Below, one piece after another: positions 7,031 through 12,114 of a stretch of DNA of 12,237 nt. The stretch covers positions 1 through 12,237 of the forward strand of contig DJPP01000157.1 of assembly GCA_002438575.1 (NCBI GenBank). Reading direction: 5' to 3'. The position numbers and the translations under genes were made by a program. The stretch is from Oscillospiraceae bacterium UBA6409 (GTDB taxonomy: Bacteria > Bacillota > Clostridia > Oscillospirales > Oscillospiraceae). Numbering within the stretch: position 1 is the stretch's first letter; the number at the start of each line of letters is the position of its first letter. The notes under the pieces were generated by a model, which worked only from the letters and a program-made list of their open reading frames with translations, did not search any database and had not been told where the DNA came from.

Positions 7031-7480
7031 TCACTCGATGATGGTGAGGGTGGGGTGCATGAGAGGATCGAAGGAGGCGAGAATGTGGTCGCCCTCCACG
7101 GCATATTTACTCCACAGACGTATTTCGGCATAGTGCTGCGCTCGGTCAAGGGTGATGCTGTGGATAGGAGTGGGTTCAGAATAGCCTTGGCTGCGGCAGT
7201 AGACATCAGTGCTCTCGTTGCCGCGGAAGATGACACAAAGGTCATCGCACTGGAGCACACCGGGAATGTCGCAGCTGCCGGTGTATACGTTCTTTCGCAG
7301 TTGGCCGTGGAAGGAAACAGGAACGGTCTCAATGGAGGAATCGAGTGGGCTGGCGCGGTACAGGCCGGTGCCGTCAAAGTCGATGGCCATGCCTCTGTCC
7401 CAGCAGGCGAAAATGAGTACGGCGGTGAACAGCAGCAGGATGGGGAGCCAGACCTTGCGTGATGTACATATCTGTCGCAT
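7031..7480 (-). CDS. Small membrane-anchored or secreted protein of unknown function
   Basis: I do not recognise this 149-residue protein. It has a short basic N-terminus, one hydrophobic segment at about 10-26 (VWLPILLLFTAVLIFAC), then an outside domain that looks beta-rich. That domain holds four cysteines (70, 78, 82, 95), which could form disulfides or bind metal. Cys26 at the end of the hydrophobic segment resembles a lipobox, but Phe at -2 is atypical, so plain N-terminal anchoring is equally likely. The start at 7480 was chosen because AGGAGG lies 7 bases upstream; an earlier in-frame ATG at 7516 overlaps the predicted -10 element. The DNA looks less GC-rich in third positions than neighbouring genes, which may mark it as accessory. 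It is a single-gene unit between two hairpin terminators. Confidence 0.75.
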   Translation of the reverse strand: MRQICTSRKVWLPILLLFTAVLIFACWDRGMAIDFDGTGLYRASPLDSSIETVPVSFHGQLRKNVYTGSCDIPGVLQCDDLCVIFRGNESTDVYCRSQGYSEPTPIHSITLDRAQHYAEIRLWSKYAVEGDHILASFDPLMHPTLTIIE

Positions 7481-7515
7481 GGGAAGTCCTCCTTTACGGT
7501 GTTGTACCTGCTGCA

Positions 7516-7544
7516 AGCATACCAGAAAACGGAGAGAAAATCAA
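7516..7544 (-). promoter_or_regulatory. Promoter of the unknown membrane-anchored gene
   Basis: On the minus strand, TTGATT (7544-7539), a 17-base spacer and TATGCT (7521-7516), with TGG before the -10 (extended -10). Its -35 touches the T-run of the upstream EamA terminator. Confidence 0.72.
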
Positions 7545-7548
7545 CAAA

Positions 7549-7581
7549 AAAACCGCGTATTGCACAGCAATACGCGGTTTT
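7549..7581 (-). terminator. Intrinsic terminator of the EamA transporter gene
   Basis: A perfect 15-bp stem (AAAACCGCGTATTGC / GCAATACGCGGTTTT) with a 3-base loop lies 15 bases past the EamA stop. Seven T's in a row follow the GC-rich core on the minus strand. Confidence 0.92.
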
Positions 7582-7596
7582 TGTATGTAGGGGAGG

Positions 7597-8490
7597 TCAG
7601 GCGGTCTCGCCGGGCTTTTTCAGCGCCACGATGACGCCCACGGTGATGAGCACCGCGCCGATGACGCTCATCAGCGTGATCTGCTCGTCCAGCAGCAGGT
7701 AGCCCACCACCAGCGTTACGAAGGGGGAGGCGTACAGGTAGTTGTTGGTGATGACCACGCCCAGCCGCTGGAAGGCGATGTTCCAGATGGCGAAGCATAC
7801 GGCGTTGCCGAACACGCCCAGGAACAGCCAGCTCAGCAGGACGTTGGTCTGGGTGAACAGGGGCGTGAGATCGGGCATACCGTCCGTCAGCAGCATCAGG
7901 GGCACGGCGGTGATGAAGGCCCACAGCATGACCCGGCGGGTGACCAGGAAGTTGTCATACTGCTCGGTGTATTTCTTGATAAGGATGGAGTACACGGCCC
8001 ACATGAGGGCGGCGGCCAGGGCGATCAGATCGCCCAGAGGGTTCAGGTGGAAGGCCAGCTGGCCGTTGAGCACCACCAGCACCACGCCGGCGATGGCGAT
8101 GACCGCGCCGATGTACACGAATTTGCCCAGGCGCTCGCCATTGCGGGAGAACAGCTGGGCCAGAATCACCGTCAGGATGGGGGACAGGGCGATGATGATG
8201 CTGACATTGGCGGCGAAGGTGTAGGTCAGCGCCGTATTCTGCAGGAAGAAGTAGAAGCTGCCGCCGGTGATGCCGATGAGGATGAACATCAGCTCGTCCT
8301 TCCAGGGGAGCTTCAGAGTCCTGGGCCGCAGCACCCACAGCGTGATATAGGCCAGACCCATCCGCAGAGGGATGATCTGGATAGCGGTATAGGCGGTGAG
8401 CATCTGCTTGGTCAGCACGAAGCAGCTGCCCCACACCAGAATAGTGAAAATGGCGTACACATGGCCCATGACTTTTTGGGTGGCGGACAT
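7597..8490 (-). CDS. EamA/DMT-family transporter (drug/metabolite exporter type)
   Basis: The 297-residue protein is a near-continuous run of about ten hydrophobic helices arranged as two EamA repeats, about 10-138 and 150-290. The first repeat opens with the characteristic AIFTILVWGSCFVLTK, and the first-repeat helix AANVSIIIALSPILTVILA and its second-repeat counterpart NNYLYASPFVTLVVGY are typical of the family. DMT proteins export or import small metabolites; the substrate cannot be read from sequence. The ATG at 8490 has AAGGAGAG upstream. A second ATG seven codons in would also leave the transporter intact. It is a single-gene unit with its own terminator, divergent from the nucleotidyltransferase operon. 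Confidence 0.93.
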   Translation of the reverse strand: MSATQKVMGHVYAIFTILVWGSCFVLTKQMLTAYTAIQIIPLRMGLAYITLWVLRPRTLKLPWKDELMFILIGITGGSFYFFLQNTALTYTFAANVSIIIALSPILTVILAQLFSRNGERLGKFVYIGAVIAIAGVVLVVLNGQLAFHLNPLGDLIALAAALMWAVYSILIKKYTEQYDNFLVTRRVMLWAFITAVPLMLLTDGMPDLTPLFTQTNVLLSWLFLGVFGNAVCFAIWNIAFQRLGVVITNNYLYASPFVTLVVGYLLLDEQITLMSVIGAVLITVGVIVALKKPGETA

Positions 8491-8547
8491 GGCGGTTCTC
8501 TCCTTATGACTCTATTTCTCTCGCGCGGCAGCTGGCCGCAAAAAATC

Positions 8548-8576
8548 ATTATACACGGCGGAAAAGGAAAAATCCA
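8548..8576 (-). promoter_or_regulatory. Promoter of the EamA gene
   Basis: On the minus strand there is a perfect TATAAT (8553-8548), with TGGATT 17 bases upstream as a weak -35 (3/6). It lies about 58 bases before the start codon. Confidence 0.6.
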
Positions 8577-8637
8577 GTAGTTCACGGGTATTTTCTTCCA
8601 AATGCCTTAACTTTCTATTAAGACGCGTGAAATGCGC

Positions 8638-8665
8638 TTGTTTTTTTTGCCATCCGTGGTATGAT
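8638..8665 (+). promoter_or_regulatory. Promoter of the nucleotidyltransferase-VanY operon
   Basis: TTGTTT (8638-8643), a 16-base spacer and TATGAT (8660-8665), with TGG before the -10 (extended -10). Transcription near 8672 would exclude the in-frame ATG at 8661 and supports the start at 8697. Confidence 0.65.
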
Positions 8666-8696
8666 GGTAGCTATGAAAAATCAAGGAGGAAAGACT

Positions 8697-9611
8697 ATGC
8701 ACGCAGCGCTGGTCATCATGGCGGCAGGGATCGGTTCCCGCTACGGCGGCAGCAAGCAGACCGACGGCGTAGGACCCCACGGAGAGATACTGATGGAGTA
8801 CGGTGTGTATGACGCGGTACGGGCGGGCTTTGACAAGGTCGTGTTCATCATCAAGCCGGATATGCGGGCGCTGATGGAGCGCCTGTGCGGCAATATGGCG
8901 TCCCGGCTGTACACGGCGGACGGACGGCGCGTGGAGGTCTGCTACGCCTATCAGGACGACACGACGCTGCCGGCGTGGTACACGCCGCCGGCGGGCCGGA
9001 CAAAGCCCTTCGGTACGGCCCACGCGGTGCTGTGTACCCGCGATATCGTCCACGAGCCCTTCTGCGTCATCAACGCCGACGATTTCTACGGCGCGGACGC
9101 TTACCGCACCATATATGCGGAGCTGCAGCGCCTGCCGGAGACGGGGGCTGCCGCCATGGTGGGCTATCTGCTGAAGAACACCGTTACCGCCCACGGCACC
9201 GTGTCCCGGGGCGTGTGCCATGTGCAGGACGGGTATCTCAGCGACATCCGCGAGACGCTGAAGATCGCCCTGCTGCCGGACGGCATCATCCGGGACGAGG
9301 ACACCGGCGCGGTGCTGGACGGCGACACGGTGGTGTCCATGAACTTCTGGGGCTTTGCCCCCTCCATTTTCGACGCGCTGGAGACATATTTCCACAATTT
9401 CCTCCGCAGCGAGGCGGGACAGTCGGTGAAGGCCGAGTGCCTGCTGCCCACCATGGTGGGCGACCTGCTGGCGGCGGGAGAGCTGCGCGTCAGCGTATTG
9501 AAGTCGGCGGACCGCTGGTTCGGCATGACGTATCGCGAGGACCGCGCCCGGGTGGCGCAGGCGCTCAGCAAGCTGCACGAGACGGGGGTCTACCCCGAGG
9601 AATTGAGGTAA
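8697..9611 (+). CDS. Nucleotidyltransferase family protein (sugar-phosphate NTP transferase fold)
   Basis: The 304-residue protein begins with the nucleotidyltransferase signature MAAGIGSRYGGSKQ (8-21). This glycine-rich loop binds the NTP, with Arg15 and Lys20 in the usual catalytic places. PFGTAHAV at 104-111 and the metal-site motif VINADDFYG at 124-132 follow. Family members join a nucleotide to a sugar phosphate or a related phosphate; the acceptor here is unknown. There is no left-handed beta-helix acyltransferase domain as in GlmU, and the C-terminal third is not one I can name. The start at 8697 follows AAGGAGG with 7 bases between; a reading from 8661 would begin inside the -10 element. 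It is co-transcribed with the VanY-like gene 4 bases downstream, which hints at an envelope or glycan role. Confidence 0.88.
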   Translation: MHAALVIMAAGIGSRYGGSKQTDGVGPHGEILMEYGVYDAVRAGFDKVVFIIKPDMRALMERLCGNMASRLYTADGRRVEVCYAYQDDTTLPAWYTPPAGRTKPFGTAHAVLCTRDIVHEPFCVINADDFYGADAYRTIYAELQRLPETGAAAMVGYLLKNTVTAHGTVSRGVCHVQDGYLSDIRETLKIALLPDGIIRDEDTGAVLDGDTVVSMNFWGFAPSIFDALETYFHNFLRSEAGQSVKAECLLPTMVGDLLAAGELRVSVLKSADRWFGMTYREDRARVAQALSKLHETGVYPEELR

Positions 9612-9615
9612 CAGA

Positions 9616-10398
9616 ATGGATTACGAAAGAGAACGCCGCCGGCAGAAGCGTTACCGGGAGGCCATGCGGAACCGCATTATCGCCGCTGTGCTGCTGGCCG
9701 GCATCATTGTGGGTGCGATATTCATCATCAAGGGCTGCAAAAAGGACGACGTCCCGGCGGACAACGCCCAGAACACGAATCAGCCTGTGGACAATGTAGG
9801 CGACACTACGACACCGGATAACGTCATCGTGGACGACGAGCTGCTGACACTGGTGAACCCCTGGAACCCGCTGCCCGATGACTGGACGGTGGACCTGGTG
9901 ACGCTGGATGACGGCCACAGGGTGGACAGCCGCTGCTACGAGGCGTATGTGGAGATGATCGATGCCTGCAAGGCGGCGGGCTACAGCCCGGTCAACTGCT
10001 CCGGCTACCGCACGCAGGAGACGCAGCAGAGCCTGTACGACAACAAGGTGCAGCGGCTCATCAGCAGCGGCATGAGCGAGGAGGAGGCCAAAACCGAGGC
10101 CGCCAAGTCTGTGGCCATCCCCGGCACCAGCGAGCATCAGCTGGGCCTGGCGGTGGACCTGGTGGACGCCAATATGCAGGACCTGACCGAGGCCCAGGAG
10201 AGCACGGAGACCCAGAAGTGGCTCATGGCCAACTCGTGGCGGTACGGCTTCATCCACCGCTACCCCAACGGAAAGACCGACATTACCGGGATCATCTATG
10301 AGCCGTGGCACTACCGCTATGTAGGCAAGGACGCCGCGCAGGAGATCTTCAACAGGGATATCACTCTGGAGGAGTATCTGGGCCGGGCGGAGCACTGA
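9616..10398 (+). CDS. VanY-like D-alanyl-D-alanine carboxypeptidase, membrane-anchored
   Basis: The 260-residue protein has a strongly basic N-terminus, one membrane segment at about 20-38, a low-complexity Asn/Asp/Thr linker (about 43-75) and an extracellular peptidase_M15B (VanY/LAS) domain. Motifs seen: LVNPWNPLP at 79-87, the substrate-binding SGYRTQ (129-134), the zinc motif TSEHQLGLAVDL (His174, Asp181), and EPWHYRYVG (Glu229, His232). Together these give the expected His/Asp/His zinc ligands and the catalytic Glu. The family removes the terminal D-alanine from peptidoglycan stems. A single such gene does not indicate vancomycin resistance, since no van regulatory or ligase genes are present. 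The ribosome site GAGG lies inside the last codons and stop of the nucleotidyltransferase gene, so the pair is probably translationally coupled. Confidence 0.94.
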   Translation: MDYERERRRQKRYREAMRNRIIAAVLLAGIIVGAIFIIKGCKKDDVPADNAQNTNQPVDNVGDTTTPDNVIVDDELLTLVNPWNPLPDDWTVDLVTLDDGHRVDSRCYEAYVEMIDACKAAGYSPVNCSGYRTQETQQSLYDNKVQRLISSGMSEEEAKTEAAKSVAIPGTSEHQLGLAVDLVDANMQDLTEAQESTETQKWLMANSWRYGFIHRYPNGKTDITGIIYEPWHYRYVGKDAAQEIFNRDITLEEYLGRAEH

Positions 10399-10407
10399 CA
10401 TATATAA

Positions 10408-10443
10408 TATAAAGGGAGGCGCCGTCAGGCGCCTCCCTTTATA
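10408..10443. terminator. Hairpin terminator after the VanY-like gene, possibly shared with the minus-strand small ORF
   Basis: A perfect 16-bp stem with a GTCA loop and a GC-rich core (GGGAGGCGCC / GGCGCCTCCC). It is followed by TTTATA on the plus strand and TTTATATTATATATG on the minus strand. It ends 16 bases from the stop of the small minus-strand ORF, so it may serve both directions. Confidence 0.82.
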
Positions 10444-10459
10444 CTAAGACATGAAGAAG

Positions 10460-10561
10460 TTACTTGCAGTTTTTGGTGTTCTTGGCGTTCTTGGTGTTGG
10501 TGTTTTCGGTGTTTTCCGTGTTGGTGTTCTTAGTGTTTTTGGTGTTCTTCGTGTTATCCAT
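10460..10561 (-). CDS. Candidate small ORF: 33-residue Asn-Thr-Lys/Glu repeat peptide
   Basis: This short reading frame starts at an ATG with GGAGG 8 bases upstream (10570-10574) and ends 16 bases before a hairpin terminator. The peptide is almost wholly made of NTK/NTE-type triplets: 11 Asn, 9 Thr, 7 Lys and 2 Glu out of 33, with one Cys just before the end. It is very hydrophilic, has no membrane segment and resembles no domain I know. Codons alternate (AAC/ACC/ACG/AAG/AAA), so the DNA repeats are imperfect, which hints at selection on the peptide. Its frame stays open upstream through infC antisense, but the ribosome site marks this ATG. I see no convincing minus-strand promoter, though the upstream DNA is AT-rich and holds a small palindrome. 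It could instead be a repeat tract without a product. Confidence 0.45.
   Translation of the reverse strand: MDNTKNTKNTKNTNTENTENTNTKNAKNTKNCK
10475..10555. repeat. Degenerate 9-base tandem repeat, unit near GGTGTTCTT
   Basis: Roughly nine units related to GGTGTTCTT / GGTGTTTTC follow each other, with some 6-base units. They underlie the Asn-Thr-Lys/Glu peptide on the minus strand and a Gly/Val/Phe-rich frame on the plus strand. The tract is visibly T-rich on the plus strand, unlike nearby genes. Confidence 0.8.
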
Positions 10562-10580
10562 GAGATATACCTCCATTTTC

Positions 10581-10604
10581 TGTACCCTTTGTACCTCAGG
10601 TACA
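10581..10604. promoter_or_regulatory. Small palindrome with an extra half-site, candidate operator
   Basis: TGTACCT-C-AGGTACA (10590-10604) is a perfect 7-bp inverted repeat with a one-base centre. A further TGTACC (10581-10586) lies beside it in direct orientation. It sits upstream of the small minus-strand ORF and about 55 bases upstream of the infC -35. Its role is unknown. Confidence 0.35.
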
Positions 10605-10659
10605 GCCATAGTTTCACCGTCAGCACAGAAAATATGCAAAAAATTTCTGGAAAAAGCCG

Positions 10660-10688
10660 TTGACAAACACGCCGGGATAGTATAGAAT
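10660..10688 (+). promoter_or_regulatory. Promoter of the infC-rpmI-rplT operon
   Basis: Perfect TTGACA (10660-10665), a 17-base spacer and TAGAAT (10683-10688). Transcription should begin near 10695, giving a leader of about 149 bases before infC. Confidence 0.88.
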
Positions 10689-10694
10689 ACTCGA

Positions 10695-10843
10695 GAAAAC
10701 AAAGAAGGTCGGTGCATCCGCCTCACCTCCAGCGATGGCAAAGAGGTCAACAGCGTCATACAAGCGCCCGAGAGGGCTGTTTGTGTTGTTTCGCGGATGC
10801 CCGGAGCGTCCGCGTTTTTATTTTGGATTGGAGGTGCTTCGGT
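10695..10843 (+). promoter_or_regulatory. infC operon leader RNA (L20-leader-type attenuator)
   Basis: The untranslated leader contains mutually exclusive pairings. GCATCCGC (10714-10721) is perfectly complementary to GCGGATGC (10793-10800), the 5' arm of the terminator, so it can act as antiterminator. CACCTCCA (10724-10731) is perfectly complementary to TGGAGGTG (10829-10836), which contains the infC ribosome site. A central hairpin with stem GCCC-GAGA-GGGC (10766-10777) extends outward through C10761-C10765 with U10778 bulged. In Bacillus subtilis a leader at this place binds ribosomal protein L20 and causes premature termination; L20 is encoded two genes downstream here. The pairings are seen in the sequence; the ligand is inferred from that precedent. 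Confidence 0.8.
10792..10824 (+). terminator. Intrinsic terminator inside the infC leader (attenuator)
   Basis: CGCGGAUGC (10792-10800) pairs with GCGUCCGCG (10806-10814), nine pairs with one G-U, around a CCGGA loop. UUUUUAUUUU follows. It lies 20 bases before the infC start codon, so it must be read through for operon expression. Confidence 0.9.
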
Positions 10844-11362
10844 ATTAGCAAGGTACAGCATCAACTGAACGAGGAGATCACCGACAAGGAGATCCGACTG
10901 ATCGGCGAGAACGGCGAGCAGCTGGGCATCGTGTCCGGCGAGGAGGCGCTGCGTACCGCAGAGGAGCAGGGCCTGGATCTGGTAAAGATCTCTCCGCAGG
11001 CAACGCCCCCGGTGTGCAAGCTGATGAACTACGGCAAGTACAAGTTCGAGCAGAGCAAGCGCGAGAAGGAAGCCAGAAAGAACCAGCACGTTGTCGAGAT
11101 CAAGGAGATCCGTATGTCTCCGGGCATCGACGTGGGCGACTTCAACACCAAGCTGAAGAACGCGCAGAAGTTCCTGTCCGACGGCAACCGCGTCAAAGTC
11201 TCCGTCCGCTTCCGCGGCCGCGAGATGGCGCACACCGAGATCGGACGCGATCTGCTCAACAAGTTCGCCGAGCTGTGTACCGAGGTGTCCACCCTGGACA
11301 AAGCCGCCAAGCTGGAGGGCCGGAATATGTCCATTTTCCTGTCCCCCAAGGCCGGCAAATAA
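10844..11362 (+). CDS. infC: Translation initiation factor IF-3, starting at AUU
   Basis: IF-3 binds the 30S subunit and checks start-codon pairing. The 172-residue protein has the N-domain ([12 protein letters not shown] near 9-20), [15 protein letters not shown] (55-69), the lysine-rich linker helix, and the C-domain with the signature [10 protein letters not shown] (121-130). No ATG, GTG or TTG lies at the conserved N-terminus. The right place is an ATT at 10844, 7 bases after GGAGGTG, giving fMet-Ser-Lys-Val-Gln. AUU starts are a known hallmark of infC that lets IF-3 repress its own translation. A longer in-frame reading from 10712 would run through the leader hairpins and is not plausible. 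It is the first gene of the infC-rpmI-rplT operon. Confidence 0.97.
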   Translation: MSKVQHQLNEEITDKEIRLIGENGEQLGIVSGEEALRTAEEQGLDLVKISPQATPPVCKLMNYGKYKFEQSKREKEARKNQHVVEIKEIRMSPGIDVGDFNTKLKNAQKFLSDGNRVKVSVRFRGREMAHTEIGRDLLNKFAELCTEVSTLDKAAKLEGRNMSIFLSPKAGK

Positions 11363-11408
11363 GCTGCATTTCATTCGCAAAGGATCATATTGGAAGGAGA
11401 AAACAACT

Positions 11409-11606
11409 ATGCCTAAACTGAAGACCCATAGCGGCGCAAAAAAGCGCTTCAATCTGACGAAGACCGGCAAGGTCAAGAGAGCTCACGCGTTCAAGAGCCA
11501 CATCCTGACCAAGAAGGACACCAAGCGTGGCCGTCGTCTGCGCAGCACCACCTATGCTGACTGCACCACCGAGGCGACCATCCGCAAGATGATCCCCTAC
11601 AAATAA
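11409..11606 (+). CDS. rpmI: 50S ribosomal protein L35
   Basis: The 65-residue, highly basic protein starts [13 protein letters not shown] and continues [19 protein letters not shown], the standard L35 pattern, with RRLRSTTYA in the second half and a terminal MIPYK. Length is normal. The ATG follows GGAAGGAG with 9 bases between. It lies 46 bases after infC and 35 bases before rplT, with no promoter or terminator visible in either gap, so the three genes form one transcript controlled by the leader before infC. Confidence 0.98.
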   Translation: MPKLKTHSGAKKRFNLTKTGKVKRAHAFKSHILTKKDTKRGRRLRSTTYADCTTEATIRKMIPYK

Positions 11607-11641
11607 GATACGTTTTCGTTAGAATAGGAGGCAATTAGAAT

Positions 11642-11992
11642 ATGGCACGTGTTAAAGGCGCAATGATGGCGCGTAAAAGAAGAAACAAGACGCTGAAGCT
11701 GGCTAAGGGCTACTGGGGCGCCAAGTCCAAGCATTTCAAGATGGCCAATGAGCAGGTCATGAAGTCTCTGACCTACGCCTATGTGGGCCGCCGTCTGAAG
11801 AAGCGTGACTTCCGTCAGCTGTGGATCACCCGTATCTCCGCCGCTGTGAAGCCCAACGGTCTGAACTACTCCACCTTCATGCACGGTCTGAAGGTCGCCG
11901 GCATCCAGATCAACCGCAAGATGCTGTCCGAGATGGCCATCAGCGATCCCGTGGCGTTCACCGCCCTGTGCGAGATCGCCAAGAAGGCGTAA
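11642..11992 (+). CDS. rplT: 50S ribosomal protein L20
   Basis: The 116-residue protein has the L20 pattern: [29 protein letters not shown] at the N-terminus (written here only as a landmark for the basic extension that threads into 23S rRNA), [16 protein letters not shown] (55-70), and the globular C-domain [16 protein letters not shown]20 is an early 50S assembly protein and, in Bacillus, the repressor that binds the leader of its own operon. It is the last gene here, followed by a strong terminator. The ATG follows AGGAGG with a 10-base spacer. Confidence 0.98.
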   Translation: MARVKGAMMARKRRNKTLKLAKGYWGAKSKHFKMANEQVMKSLTYAYVGRRLKKRDFRQLWITRISAAVKPNGLNYSTFMHGLKVAGIQINRKMLSEMAISDPVAFTALCEIAKKA

Positions 11993-12005
11993 GTTTGTAC
12001 ACATA

Positions 12006-12038
12006 CAGCGCTCTGCCGAAGGCAGGGCGCTGTTTTTT
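12006..12038 (+). terminator. Intrinsic terminator of the infC-rpmI-rplT operon
   Basis: A 12-bp stem (CAGCGCTCTGCC / GGCAGGGCGCTG, one G-U) with a GAA loop is followed by six T's. It begins 14 bases after the rplT stop. Confidence 0.94.
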
Positions 12039-12050
12039 ACATTTTGCCGC

Positions 12051-12079
12051 TGGTAAAAGCTTGACAATACTGCTATAAT
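12051..12079 (+). promoter_or_regulatory. Extended -10 promoter before the flavodiiron-like gene
   Basis: TGC-TATAAT (12071-12079) is a perfect extended -10. The -35 position with a 17-base spacer holds TGGTAA, a weak match. A perfect TTGACA at 12061-12066 is only 7 bases from the -10 and cannot serve it. Confidence 0.65.
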
Positions 12080-12114
12080 ATCCCTGAAAAAAATCATGGA
12101 AAGGATGAATGACC

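Noticed and set aside
5928..7034. Long minus-strand open frame opposite the PAP2 gene
   Set aside because: The plus-strand PAP2 frame carries all catalytic motifs and a clear start; the antisense frame is rich in Gln, His and Arg with no domain.
9616..10398. VanY-like gene as a sign of vancomycin resistance
   Set aside because: No VanR/VanS, ligase or VanH/VanX-type gene is nearby, and single VanY-like carboxypeptidases are common in Clostridia.
9565..10401. Minus-strand open frame opposite the VanY-like gene
   Set aside because: The plus strand holds a complete peptidase domain with zinc ligands; the antisense frame has no ribosome site and mirrors codon bias.
10712..10843. In-frame upstream extension of infC starting at an ATG
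   Set aside because: It has no ribosome site, translates the leader hairpins and the U-tract of the attenuator, and lacks similarity to IF-3. The AUU at 10844 matches the conserved N-terminus.
10735..10848. 37-codon frame within the infC leader whose TAG stop overlaps the AUU start
   Set aside because: The overlap is suggestive of a leader peptide, but the bases before its ATG are CCTCACCTCC, the complement of a ribosome site, so it is unlikely to be translated. Conservation in relatives would reopen it.
10460..11476. 338-codon minus-strand open frame opposite infC and the start of rpmI
   Set aside because: It is antisense to infC, its leader and the infC promoter, and shows no domain. Only its last 33 codons have a ribosome site and are reported as a candidate.
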